A DNA stretch of 64,000 nt from Palsa-504 sp963834685. GTDB lineage: Bacteria; Actinomycetota; Actinomycetes; Streptosporangiales; Streptosporangiaceae. The notes beneath the pieces were generated by a model. That model ran no database searches. It was not told where the DNA came from and worked only from the letters and a program-made list of their open reading frames with translations. The stretch is taken from contig CAWICW010000012.1 in the NCBI GenBank assembly GCA_963834685.1, positions 62,001-126,000 of the forward strand, read 5' to 3'. Of the stretch, positions 1-7,787 are shown one piece after another. Every line of letters starts with the position of its first letter. The first letter of the stretch is position 1. The translations under genes and the position numbers were made by a program.

Positions 1-426
1 GGGTTCTGAGTCCGGCCCTGGGTCGTCCATGCCCTCGTACCAGGAGATGGGAGACTCGCCCGGTTCGGGCGCGGGCGACGCGAACCACTCGCCGGTGACG
101 TTTTCTTCCGCTTCTTCTTCCGCGTCGGCGGTTTGCGGGCTGCCCGCAGGGCCACTGGCCGGAGAGCGCAAGAACCAGCCGGCCGGAGGGGCCACCCCGG
201 GAAAGTCAACATTGTCGCTGGCCGGCTCGGCCTCCGCTGGCGCGACATCGGGCCGCTCCGCATCCGGGGCCGCGGCCTGCGGCGTGATCAGGCCGGGCGG
301 CACCGACCAGGGCGGCACGACCTGGTCCGGCCAGGCCTGGCCAGAGGTGCCCACACGCTGCGGTTCTTCGGCCGATCCGGATTCTTGATGACGATTCTCA
401 CTCAATCGATCACTCTCTGTGCTCAT
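1..426 (-). CDS. Acidic, Pro/Ala-rich hypothetical protein, cut by window edge
   Basis: The reading frame is open from an ATG at 426 to the window edge (142 codons, no stop), so the C-terminus is missing. The visible part has low complexity and is rich in Pro, Ala, Glu and Asp. It contains several Trp-containing short patches (for example VVPPWSVPPG, PAGWFL, TGEWFAS, PISWYEGM) and no transmembrane segment or catalytic motif. Its ATG overlaps the stop of the 32-codon ORF upstream by one base, which suggests translational coupling. I do not recognise a family. The spaced Trp patches in a disordered acidic chain could be interaction motifs, but that is inference. Confidence 0.55.
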   Translation of the reverse strand, partial: MSTESDRLSENRHQESGSAEEPQRVGTSGQAWPDQVVPPWSVPPGLITPQAAAPDAERPDVAPAEAEPASDNVDFPGVAPPAGWFLRSPASGPAGSPQTADAEEEAEENVTGEWFASPAPEPGESPISWYEGMDDPGPDSEP

Positions 427-524
427 CACAAGCCCCAGTTCAGCCACTTTTCGGGCGAGATGTCATAGTCCTCGCCGATCCCTACTAATTCGTACGGGTC
501 GTCCCGCGTTTCGATGTTACCCAT
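426..524 (-). CDS. 32-aa small ORF upstream of acidic protein
   Basis: This is an ATG-initiated ORF of 32 residues starting MGNIETRDDPYELVG and ending EKWLNWGL. It is acidic, has no Cys and has no membrane segment. Its TGA overlaps the ATG of the next gene by one base, an arrangement typical of coupled actinobacterial operons. No strong Shine-Dalgarno is visible upstream. It could be a real small protein, a leader peptide, or chance. The coupling and sensible codon use favour a real gene. I assign no function. Confidence 0.4.
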   Translation of the reverse strand: MGNIETRDDPYELVGIGEDYDISPEKWLNWGL

Positions 525-617
525 TGAGAGCGAGAGTGTACAGAGGGCTATTTTTTGGACCCGCCGGGATCATTTGGCGCGATGCAGGTGATGTCGGAGA
601 ACGTTCCCGCCGCTGGA

Positions 618-1331
618 TTAGCGCGGGTTGGGGCTGGGCGTCGTCTCCTGGGACTGGATGAGGCCGTAGCCGATGGCCTGGGCCGTGGTCAGGAACCGGT
701 GGCGGCGCGCGTCCTCGCGGATCTCGTCCGGCTCACGGCCGGTGACCTCCGCCAGCCTGAAGTACAGCGTGTCGAGCATGCGGGTCACCTGCTGCTGGCG
801 CGCGGTGACCGCGATGACGGTGCCGCCGAACTCGAGCCTCGGCTCGGCCAGGGTAAAGGTGGCGTTCGGGTAGCCGGTCCGCTGCGCGCAGGACGCGAGC
901 ACGCCCAGCGCGGGGCCGCTGATCTCGCCGCTCGCGCATCCGTGCACCGGAACGCGCAGGACATCCAGGATTCCCATCACGGTGAGGGCGGCGGCCAGCT
1001 CGGCGCGCAGGTTCTGCAGCTCCAGCCGGATCGGCTTATCCCCGTCGGCGTCCAGGGTGAGCAGCTGGGCTGTGAGCCGCCCCGCGGCCTCGTCGTCGAG
1101 CGTGCCGGAGACCAGGACGATCCGCTTGGCCAGCAGCCGCTCGTACAGGCTGGCCTGCCAGTCAGCGAGCGGGTCGAGCCAGACCCGGACGGGTGACGTC
1201 GGCGTCGGCTCGGGCCGGGCGGGCGGCGGGGTCGACGGCCAGCTCGGGGTGAGCGGGGTACCGGGCCAGCCGGGCTCCCCGGGCCGGGGCGGGATTCCTG
1301 GCAGGTGCGCGCGCACCGTATCGTGCGTCAT
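618..1331 (-). CDS. ClpP-like protein lacking the catalytic triad
   Basis: This 237-aa protein has a Pro-rich N-terminus (residues 1-48) followed by a ClpP fold signature: YERLLAKRIVLVSGTLDDEAA (about 63-83), a PVHGCASGE core (128-136) and a C-terminal AQAIGYGLI (217-225) that matches the AEEAIEYGLI region of ClpP. The catalytic residues are missing when aligned by motif. The Ser of QAASMGA is replaced in the EISGPALG segment, the His of MIHQP is replaced (LAEP), and the Asp before the last motif is Arg/His. It is therefore probably a non-proteolytic ClpP relative, perhaps a scaffold or regulator. It is translationally coupled (ATGA overlap) to the XRE regulator upstream. ClpP-fold assignment is firm; function is inferred. 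Confidence 0.85.
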   Translation of the reverse strand: MTHDTVRAHLPGIPPRPGEPGWPGTPLTPSWPSTPPPARPEPTPTSPVRVWLDPLADWQASLYERLLAKRIVLVSGTLDDEAAGRLTAQLLTLDADGDKPIRLELQNLRAELAAALTVMGILDVLRVPVHGCASGEISGPALGVLASCAQRTGYPNATFTLAEPRLEFGGTVIAVTARQQQVTRMLDTLYFRLAEVTGREPDEIREDARRHRFLTTAQAIGYGLIQSQETTPSPNPR

Positions 1332-1777
1332 TGGCCGGCTCCTTCCGCGGGGCGGTCAAGTTTCCAGGTGATCTGGCCGCCGACGGCGGCCGCGTAGCGC
1401 TCGAGCGTGGAAGCGCGCACGTCGGCCGGGCCAGACTCGAGCCGGGCCACCGCGGACTGGGAGGTTCCCATCCGGGCGGCTACCTCGGTCTGGGACAGGC
1501 CGGCCGCCTGCCGCTGCTCGGCCAGCTCGCGGACTAGCCGACTGCGGTCTTCGGCCATCCGGGCCGCTTGCTCGCCCGCCCGGCGCAGCGCCATCTCACG
1601 GAAGCCCGGCATGACCGGCAGCGACCCGGCTCCGGGTCCAGCTTCGGGCTCGGCCGGTGCCGGCTCGGTTTGCAGTCCGTCTTCCGGCTGGCCCAGCGCT
1701 GGCCTGGAAGTCCCAGGGACCTCAGGAACCCGGGGCACCCCAGGAGTCTCGGCAAAGGGGCTCTGTCCGTTGCTCAT
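1328..1777 (-). CDS. XRE-family transcriptional regulator
   Basis: This 149-aa protein has a disordered Pro/Glu-rich N-terminal half (to about residue 60). A C-terminal HTH_3 domain follows (about 85-140), with the XRE signature LSQTEVAARMGTSQSAVARLES. It is the first gene of a two-gene unit and its stop overlaps the start of the ClpP-like gene. An 18-bp interrupted palindrome lies 12 bp upstream of its ATG, so autoregulation is likely. The small XRE protein plus adjoining coupled gene resembles antitoxin-type layouts, but the partner does not resemble a known toxin. Confidence 0.9.
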   Translation of the reverse strand: MSNGQSPFAETPGVPRVPEVPGTSRPALGQPEDGLQTEPAPAEPEAGPGAGSLPVMPGFREMALRRAGEQAARMAEDRSRLVRELAEQRQAAGLSQTEVAARMGTSQSAVARLESGPADVRASTLERYAAAVGGQITWKLDRPAEGAGQ

Positions 1778-1788
1778 ACCGTTAAGGG

Positions 1789-1806
1789 TATCTCATATTC
1801 GAGATA
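1789..1806. promoter_or_regulatory. Palindromic operator candidate before XRE gene
   Basis: TATCTC and GAGATA form perfect 6-bp arms around a 6-bp AT-rich centre (ATATTC), ending 12 bp upstream of the XRE start codon. The position and AT-richness against a GC-rich background fit a promoter-overlapping operator bound by the XRE protein as a dimer. Confidence 0.6.
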
Positions 1807-1899
1807 ATCAGCTGTCCCCAACCGTCAGGACGGGAGGGACGGGAAGGGCAGGAGGGGCGGCGGCTCCGGGCTCAGGCGACCTGGCCGGGGCGGGAGAGC

Positions 1900-2556
1900 T
1901 CAGGCGGGGCTCGGGCGGCCGGTCGCTGGGGAGCTTAGGCGGCGGGGCCGGGCGGCGGGTCGTCTGGGGAGCGGAAGCGGCGGGGCAGGGGGCGGGTCGT
2001 CGGGGGGAAGCGGGGAGGGGCCGTCGGGGGGAAGCGGGGAGGGGCCGGGGAACCGGAGGCGGAGGCGCCGGGAAGGCTTCGCGGGGGCGTCTTGACCGGG
2101 TGAGGGGACGGGGATGGGCCAGCAGGATTCGGCCCAGACGATGCGGCCCGGGTAGGCGTCGGCGTAGCCCCAGCGGGTGGTGCAGGCGGCCACCATGGCC
2201 AGGCCACGGCCGCCCTCGGCCATCAGGTCGAGGGACCCGGCGGCCGGGAGGGACGGGCCGCCCTCGTCGGTGACCGCGATCCGGGCCACGCCGGGCCGCG
2301 GGAGGTCGACCTCGACGATGAACACGCCGCCGTTCCCCGAGGCGGTGTGCGCGACGGCGTTCGCGCACAGTTCGGACACGCAGGTCATGAGGACTTCGCG
2401 GGCCGGGCAGCCGGCCAGCAGTCCGGCCACGAACCTGCGCGCCTCGGGCACGGACGCGGGCGTGCCGCGGAACGTACGGGCCCAGGGACGCGTCGATCGG
2501 ACGGGACCCGCGGACCCGAAGGAGCCCACGTGCAGCACCGGGTAGGCACCAGTCAC
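1900..2556 (-). CDS. RsbW-like ATP-binding protein (HATPase_c_2)
   Basis: This 218-aa protein has a histidine-kinase-type ATPase domain at about residues 30-145: an N-box (SELCANAVAHT), a G1-like DEGG and a G2-like GGRGLAMV. This is the architecture of the anti-sigma-factor-like serine kinases that are abundant in actinomycetes. The last 70 residues are a Pro/Arg-rich low-complexity tail containing a duplicated PSPLPPD unit. The start is a GTG preceded by a strong AGGAGGTGA ribosome-binding site, 9 nt after AGGAGG. The gene stands alone with no obvious partner STAS protein, so its target is unknown. Confidence 0.85.
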   Translation of the reverse strand: MTGAYPVLHVGSFGSAGPVRSTRPWARTFRGTPASVPEARRFVAGLLAGCPAREVLMTCVSELCANAVAHTASGNGGVFIVEVDLPRPGVARIAVTDEGGPSLPAAGSLDLMAEGGRGLAMVAACTTRWGYADAYPGRIVWAESCWPIPVPSPGQDAPAKPSRRLRLRFPGPSPLPPDGPSPLPPDDPPPAPPLPLPRRPAARPRRLSSPATGRPSPA

Positions 2557-2776
2557 TGTAGGTCACCTCCTGATATCTAGCTCCTACCCTGTGTGACGCG
2601 CAACGCCGCCCGTAGGTTCATGCGGACTTTCTTACAAACTGCGGCACCGTGAGCGAGCAACCGCCGGCGCCGACCGGAAAAATAGCTGGTCTGATCGACG
2701 TTTCGCATCTTTTGCCCCTTCCGTACCGCCCGGGTCGGAGGGACACTATGGGGAACGGAGACAGTAAGGAGGAAAC

Positions 2777-4285
2777 ATGGCTGTCGAAGGTACGCGAGGG
2801 CTCAAGCGATCTCTGTCGATCTGGGCCGCGGTCGGCCTGTCCGTCGCCTTGATGGCGCCGAGCATGGCGGCAAACATCAACCCGCAGGGGAGCTCGACCT
2901 ACGCGGGCCGCGCGGTGCCGCTGACCTTCCTCATCGCGGCGGTCGGCGTGCTACTGGTGTCCTACTCCTTCGTCCGGCTGTGCCAGTACTTCCACCACTC
3001 CGGCTCGGTGTACGCATTTGTCGGCGCGACGCTCGGCCCGCGGACCGGGGTGGTGGCCGGCTGGGGCCTGCTCGGCACCTACACCTTCTACGCGGTGGTC
3101 ACCTCGGCCGCGGCCGGCATCTTCGGCACCGCGTTCCTGCAGGAGGTCGGCATCTGGCACAACCCGCCGACGTGGGCGCCGTTCGTCCTGCTCGCGGTGG
3201 CGCTGCTGCTGGCGCTGCTGCTGGCGGTCATGCCGGTCAGGCGCGGGGGGCACGTGCTGCTGACCGTGGAGGGCACCACGGTCGCGCTGATCCTGATCGT
3301 CACCGCCGTGGTGCTGGTCCGGCTGCTGGCCGGGAACGCGCCGGGCGGGCACACCTTCACCTGGAGCGTGTTCACGGTGGCGCCGGGGACCACTTCCTCC
3401 GGCCTGTTCCTGGGCGTGGTGTTCGGCTTCCTTTCGTTCGCCGGGTTCGAGGCGGCAGCCACCCTGGGCGAGGAAGCCCGCCGGCCGACCCGGGACATCC
3501 CGCGCGCCATCTTCGGCGTCGCTGTGTTCGGCGGCGTCTACTTCGTAGTCGTCACCGCGGTCGAGATGATGGGCTTCGGCGCGGACGCGGCGGGCGTCAA
3601 AGCGTTCACCAACTCGCCGTCGCTGCTGGGCGACCTCGGCTCCACCTACGTCGGCCACTGGGTCGGTGACCTGATCACGCTGGGCACTACGTTCAGCGCG
3701 TTCGGCTGCTGCCTGGCTTGCGTGGTCGGGGGTGCCCGGCTGCTCTACGCGCTGTCCCGGGACACGGCCGGGCCGCGCGGGCTGGGCCAGAGCCATTCAC
3801 GCTGGGGCACCCCGGCCTGGGCCACCCTCGTGGTCGTCGTGGCCACGGGCATCATCGTGGGCATCCAAGCCGCCGTGGCCGCCTCGCCCGCCGCCTTCAA
3901 CAGCTTCCTGTGGTCGGGCACCATCGGCACGCTGATCCTGCTGGTCGTGTATGTGCTGGCCTCGATCGGCTGCATCATCCTGGTGTTCGTGCGGCACAAG
4001 CTGCCGGTGCCGACCTGGCAGGTCATCATCCCGATCGCGGGCCTGATCGTGCTCGGCTACACGCTGTACCGGAACGTGATCCCGTACCCGACCGGCGACA
4101 GCGCATGGTTCCCGGTGGTGGCCGGCGTCTGGCTGGCGGTGGCGGTCGTGGCCGTGATCGTCGCGGCGGGCACGGCGCGCAAGCTTGGGGCCGCGCTGGC
4201 CGCCCGTGAGGGCATCAAGGCGCCAGACGAGACCGAGGTGCAGGTGCCGTCCCAGCTCGCAGCCGCCGGCGACGAGGCGTCATAG
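2777..4285 (+). CDS. APC-superfamily amino acid/amine permease
   Basis: This 502-aa protein has about 12 hydrophobic segments. Its N-terminal region (SIWAAVGLSVALMAPSMA, then NPQG and AGRAVPL) is typical of the APC superfamily, and FLSFAGFEAAATLGEEARRP matches the conserved TM6 to cytoplasmic-loop signature. The ATG follows a clear AAGGAGG. The next gene starts 10 bp downstream and encodes an amidohydrolase, so the pair is probably an uptake/catabolism operon for an amino acid, amine or gamma-glutamyl compound. The substrate cannot be read from sequence. Confidence 0.9.
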   Translation: MAVEGTRGLKRSLSIWAAVGLSVALMAPSMAANINPQGSSTYAGRAVPLTFLIAAVGVLLVSYSFVRLCQYFHHSGSVYAFVGATLGPRTGVVAGWGLLGTYTFYAVVTSAAAGIFGTAFLQEVGIWHNPPTWAPFVLLAVALLLALLLAVMPVRRGGHVLLTVEGTTVALILIVTAVVLVRLLAGNAPGGHTFTWSVFTVAPGTTSSGLFLGVVFGFLSFAGFEAAATLGEEARRPTRDIPRAIFGVAVFGGVYFVVVTAVEMMGFGADAAGVKAFTNSPSLLGDLGSTYVGHWVGDLITLGTTFSAFGCCLACVVGGARLLYALSRDTAGPRGLGQSHSRWGTPAWATLVVVVATGIIVGIQAAVAASPAAFNSFLWSGTIGTLILLVVYVLASIGCIILVFVRHKLPVPTWQVIIPIAGLIVLGYTLYRNVIPYPTGDSAWFPVVAGVWLAVAVVAVIVAAGTARKLGAALAAREGIKAPDETEVQVPSQLAAAGDEAS

Positions 4286-4295
4286 GAGGGCGACC

Positions 4296-5453
4296 CTGAG
4301 CGAGCCAAAGGGGCGCGGGGGAAACACAGCGCTGCTTGGCTGCGTCGCGGAACAGGCCCTGGTCGACCATCACTGTCACGGGGTACTGCTCAGCGACGCG
4401 GACGAGGCCACGCTCGAGTCGATGCTGAACGAGGGCGCCGGGTGGCCGGGCGGCTCGATGTTCGACTCGCAGGCCGGGTTCGCGTTCCGCCGCCTGTGCC
4501 CGCCTGTCCTCGGCCTGCCGCCGCACGCCGAACTGCCCGACTACGTGCTCCGCCGGGCCGAGCTCGGCGCCACCGAGGTGAGCAAGCGCTTCCTGGCGGC
4601 GGCCGGGATGTCCGCGCTGTGCGTCGACACTGGCTTCACCCCGGAGCCGCTCACCTCCCCGGCCGAGCTCGGCGGGCTGGCGGGCGCGACCGCGCACGAG
4701 ATCGTCCGGCTCGAGCGGGCGGCCGAGGACGTGGTCGCGGCCGGGATCGGTGCGGCCGGCTTCGCCGCCGCGGTGCGCTCGGCGCTGGCCACCCGCACCG
4801 CGTCGGCGGTCGGGGTCAAGTCGATCGCCGCCTACCGGACCGGGCTGGACCTGAACCCCGAGCGGCCGTCCGAGGCCGAGGTGACGGCGGCCGCCGGGCG
4901 CTGGCTGGCCGCCCAGACGGGTCCGCCCCGGATCGCCGACGAGACGCTGCAGCGGTTCCTCATCTGGTGTGGCGTGGACCTGGGACTGCCGGTCCAGTTC
5001 CACGTGGGCTACGGGGACAGCGACGTTGACCTGCACCGCTGCAACCCGCTGCTGCTCACCCCGCTGCTGCGGGCGATCGAGCCGGCCGGCACCCCGGTCA
5101 TGCTGCTGCACAACTATCCCTACCACCGCGAGGCCGGCTACCTGGCCCAGGTCTTCCCGCACGTGTACGTCGACGCGGGCCTGGCCACGCACAACCTGGG
5201 CCGCCGCGCCCCCGCCCTGCTCGCCGAGGCGCTGGAACTCGCGCCATTCGGCAAGTTCCTGTACTCCTCGGACGCGTTCGGGCTGCCGGAACTGTATTAC
5301 CTAGGGGCGGTACTGTTCCGGGCCGCGCTGTCCGGCTTCCTCACCGCGGGCCTGCAGGAAGACCATTTTTCCGAACGGACCGTGGTGCGCCTGACCCGGA
5401 TGCTCTGCGCCGACAACGCCAAGCGCGCCTACCAGCTCGGCGACCAGATGTAG
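4296..5453 (+). CDS. Amidohydrolase-family metalloenzyme (probable CTG start)
   Basis: This 385-aa protein belongs to the amidohydrolase_2/FluG N-terminal type. It has an early metal-binding DHHCHG motif, then QFHVGYGD, a strand ending LLHNYPYHREAGYLAQVFPHVYVD, and a late SSDAFGLPE carrying the expected catalytic Asp. In related systems such domains cleave gamma-glutamyl or amide compounds and sit beside permeases and glutamine-synthetase-like ligases; here only the permease is present. No ATG/GTG/TTG lies near the domain start. A good AGGAGGG site is followed after 5-6 nt by CTG (4296), which gives an N-terminus SEPKGRGGNTALLGC, so I chose this rare start. The 3' end overlaps the convergent miaA by 25 bp. 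Confidence 0.8.
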   Translation: MSEPKGRGGNTALLGCVAEQALVDHHCHGVLLSDADEATLESMLNEGAGWPGGSMFDSQAGFAFRRLCPPVLGLPPHAELPDYVLRRAELGATEVSKRFLAAAGMSALCVDTGFTPEPLTSPAELGGLAGATAHEIVRLERAAEDVVAAGIGAAGFAAAVRSALATRTASAVGVKSIAAYRTGLDLNPERPSEAEVTAAAGRWLAAQTGPPRIADETLQRFLIWCGVDLGLPVQFHVGYGDSDVDLHRCNPLLLTPLLRAIEPAGTPVMLLHNYPYHREAGYLAQVFPHVYVDAGLATHNLGRRAPALLAEALELAPFGKFLYSSDAFGLPELYYLGAVLFRAALSGFLTAGLQEDHFSERTVVRLTRMLCADNAKRAYQLGDQM

Positions 5454-6355
5454 CGCAGCGCCTCCTCCAGGAGAGGCTCGGCCGGATTGCTCGCGTCGAG
5501 CCAGCGGACGCGGGGATCTCGGCGGAACCAGGACTCCTGGCGGCGGGCGAACCGCCTGGTGGCCTTCACCGTCTCGTCGCGGGCCTGGCCGAGGGTGAGC
5601 TCGCCGTCCAGGTAGCGGAGCATCTGCTGGTAGCCGAGGGCGCGGCTGGCGGTCTTGCCGTCCCGCAGGCCGCGTGCGACCAAGCCCTTGACTTCGGCCT
5701 CGAAGCCGGCCTGCCACATGCGGTCGACCCGGGCCGCGATCCGCTCGTCGAGCTGCGGGCGGGGTATGGCGAGGCCGAGCTGGACGGTTTTTGGGCCGGG
5801 GCGGGTCTGCTCGTAGACGGGCAGGGTGGCGGTGAACGGGCGGCCGGTGATCTCGATCACCTCGAGGGCCCGCACGATCCGGCGGCCGTTACTGGGCAGG
5901 ATGGCGGCGGCCGCGGCGGGGTCGAGCCGGGCCAGCCGGGCGTGCAGCACCGCGGCGCCCGCACCGGCGAGCTCGGTCTCGAGGCGGGCGCGGATCACCC
6001 CGTCCGTTCCGGGAAAATCCAGTTCGTCCAGAGCCGCACGGACGTACAGGCCTGAGCCGCCCGCGAGCACCGGGACGCGGTCCCGGGCGATGATGTCGTC
6101 GATCGCGGCGCGGGCCAGCTTCTGGTAGTCGGCCACGTTCGCGGTGCGGGTCACCGGCCAGACGTCGAGCAGGTGGTGCGGCACGCGCTGCCAGGCCGCC
6201 TCGGGCTCCTTGGCCGTGCCGATGTCCATGCCCTGGTAGAGCTGCATCGAATCGGCGTTCACGACCTCGCCGCCGAGCGCGCGGGCCAGCGCGACGGCCA
6301 GCCCCGACTTGCCCGTGGCGGTCGCCCCGACGACCGCGATGACATGCGTACCCAT
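5429..6355 (-). CDS. miaA: tRNA dimethylallyltransferase
   Basis: This 308-aa protein transfers dimethylallyl from DMAPP to A37 of tRNAs reading UNN codons. It has an N-terminal P-loop GATATGKS, the substrate motif NADSMQLYQGMDIGTAKP-like stretch (short of a few residues), HHLLDVWP, AGGSGLYVRA and a C-terminal RRFARRQESWFRRD. The length is normal for the family. It lies 5 bp downstream of the extradiol-dioxygenase-like gene, an order common in actinobacteria. Its 3' end overlaps the amidohydrolase gene. Confidence 0.97.
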   Translation of the reverse strand: MGTHVIAVVGATATGKSGLAVALARALGGEVVNADSMQLYQGMDIGTAKEPEAAWQRVPHHLLDVWPVTRTANVADYQKLARAAIDDIIARDRVPVLAGGSGLYVRAALDELDFPGTDGVIRARLETELAGAGAAVLHARLARLDPAAAAAILPSNGRRIVRALEVIEITGRPFTATLPVYEQTRPGPKTVQLGLAIPRPQLDERIAARVDRMWQAGFEAEVKGLVARGLRDGKTASRALGYQQMLRYLDGELTLGQARDETVKATRRFARRQESWFRRDPRVRWLDASNPAEPLLEEALRYIWSPSW

Positions 6356-6360
6356 GCCTA

Positions 6361-7092
6361 TTAGTGTGCCCGGCGCCAGCTGGCCACCACGTAGCTCACC
6401 TCGAAGGGAGCGCCGCAGTAGCGCAGCTCGGCGTCGAAAGCGTCCTGGCCCGCCGCTCCGGCCAGGACCTGCCAGGCGGCGCGGCCGGCGATGAGCAGCC
6501 GGCCGTCCAGCCCGGGATCGAGTGCGGCCAGCGCACCGGGGTCGGCGGCGGCCAGCGGCCTGGTCACCTGGTCGTCGTAGCGGTCGGCCTCGGGATCGGC
6601 GGCGTGCGGGGCGGCGCGGGCCCGGCGGGCGGGCCCGTCACCCATGGCGAGCAGCGCGACCCGGGGCGCGAGCGCGGCCAGCTTCTCCCCCAGCTGCAGG
6701 CACTCGGCGGGCGCCGCGTCCGAGGCGATCCCCCACCACACCGCCCGCGGCGCGCTGGCCGCCGGCAGCGCGCGGGACAGCAGCCACTTCCCCACGGTCA
6801 GGGAGAGCGGGAGGGCGGAAGAGTCGTGACCGGCTTGACCAACGGTAAACGGGACGCCGAAGTCGTGCAGGCGGCCCGGCGTCCGCGGAGGATACTCGGC
6901 CGTGCGCTCGGCACCGCCCGCGACCACGATCAGGTCCGGGCGTCCGGTCAGGAGAGCGGCGACGGCCTGGTGGCACGCCGCCCGCAGCCGGCCGAGCTCG
7001 GCGTCGCTGGAGCCGGGCGCGCCGGTGGCTTCGGGGATCAGGAGCGGCGGATGCGGGCAGACGGCGGCTGCGATCAGCATCCCAGCAGGCAC
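6361..7092 (-). CDS. Class III extradiol dioxygenase (LigB)-like protein
   Basis: This 243-aa protein starts with AAAVCPHPPLLIPE, the metal-site CPHPPLL motif of LigB-type fold proteins. It continues with PDLIVVAGGAE and a C-terminal CGAPFEVSYVVASW. This family is conserved beside miaA in actinobacteria but has no established substrate. Ring-cleavage activity is therefore only a family possibility. An alternative ATG lies 12 bp inside (MLIAAAV), which fits the family start better. Confidence 0.85.
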   Translation of the reverse strand: MPAGMLIAAAVCPHPPLLIPEATGAPGSSDAELGRLRAACHQAVAALLTGRPDLIVVAGGAERTAEYPPRTPGRLHDFGVPFTVGQAGHDSSALPLSLTVGKWLLSRALPAASAPRAVWWGIASDAAPAECLQLGEKLAALAPRVALLAMGDGPARRARAAPHAADPEADRYDDQVTRPLAAADPGALAALDPGLDGRLLIAGRAAWQVLAGAAGQDAFDAELRYCGAPFEVSYVVASWRRAH

Positions 7093-7110
7093 ATGGTCAG
7101 CGGTTCCTGG

Positions 7111-7554
7111 TCAACGGTGCTTGGTTATCCGGCGGCGGTAGGCGATGCTTCCGAGGCCCGCCACGATAGCCGCTCCGCCGAGCACGGCGAGGCCACCGTC
7201 CTGGAATCCGGCCGTGCCGCCGCCGCCGGTGACCGGCGCACCACTGGGTACCGGGCTGGGCGAGGGGCTGGGCGAGAAACTGGGCGACGGGCTGGGCGAC
7301 GGGCTTTCCGAGGGCGAGGGGCTCTCGCTGACCGACTCCGTCGGGCTGGGCGATCCGCCGCCCGCGAAGGCGCTGGCCGAGGCGCCGCCACTCGCCGAGC
7401 CGCTCACGGTGGGCGAGAACGACGAAATCGGGGGGGTACCCGACGTGCAGGCCGAGAGCGCGACGCAGGCGAGCATGGTCGTCAGGAGGACCCAGCCGAC
7501 GGCGGTAGGCCGGAGCCGATGCGCTGTCCGCGCGATGGCTGTGCACGCCTTCAT
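7111..7554 (-). CDS. Secreted Ser/Pro-rich surface protein, sortase substrate candidate
   Basis: This 147-aa protein has a lipoprotein-like signal segment (VLLTTMLACVALSAC). A long Ser-Pro repeat tract follows (ESPSPSESPSPSPSP type, about 60-105), then a C-terminal PVTGG-like sorting motif, a hydrophobic segment (LAVLGGAAIVAGLGSIAY) and a basic tail RRRITKHR. This is the layout of a cell-wall-anchored stalk protein. The start ATG follows AGGAGGT at a good distance. It is divergent from a class F sortase gene with a 233-bp shared upstream region, so the two probably act together. The Cys of the signal region could also make it a lipoprotein. Confidence 0.75.
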   Translation of the reverse strand: MKACTAIARTAHRLRPTAVGWVLLTTMLACVALSACTSGTPPISSFSPTVSGSASGGASASAFAGGGSPSPTESVSESPSPSESPSPSPSPSFSPSPSPSPVPSGAPVTGGGGTAGFQDGGLAVLGGAAIVAGLGSIAYRRRITKHR

Positions 7555-7787
7555 CGAACCTCCTCGTGCTCTCGGCAATGACCATTTCCCGGTCGCGTAC
7601 CGCAGAAACCGGTGCCGGAAGAGAAAACGCGCGGCCGGCCATTGGTCGCCGACCGCGTCGACCGGAGAACGGGCCCGGCGAAAAGACCGGCGACCATAAC
7701 AAGGTAAGCACAGGCCGCGGGACAAACAGGCAATGGCGTGCTCACCACTTGAATATTAGGCTACTTGAGTAGAACGCCCCGGAGCCG

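Noticed and set aside
4185..4295. An in-frame extension upstream of the amidohydrolase
   Set aside because: It overlaps the permease gene in another frame and reads as basic nonsense; the ribosome-binding site is downstream at 4285-4290.
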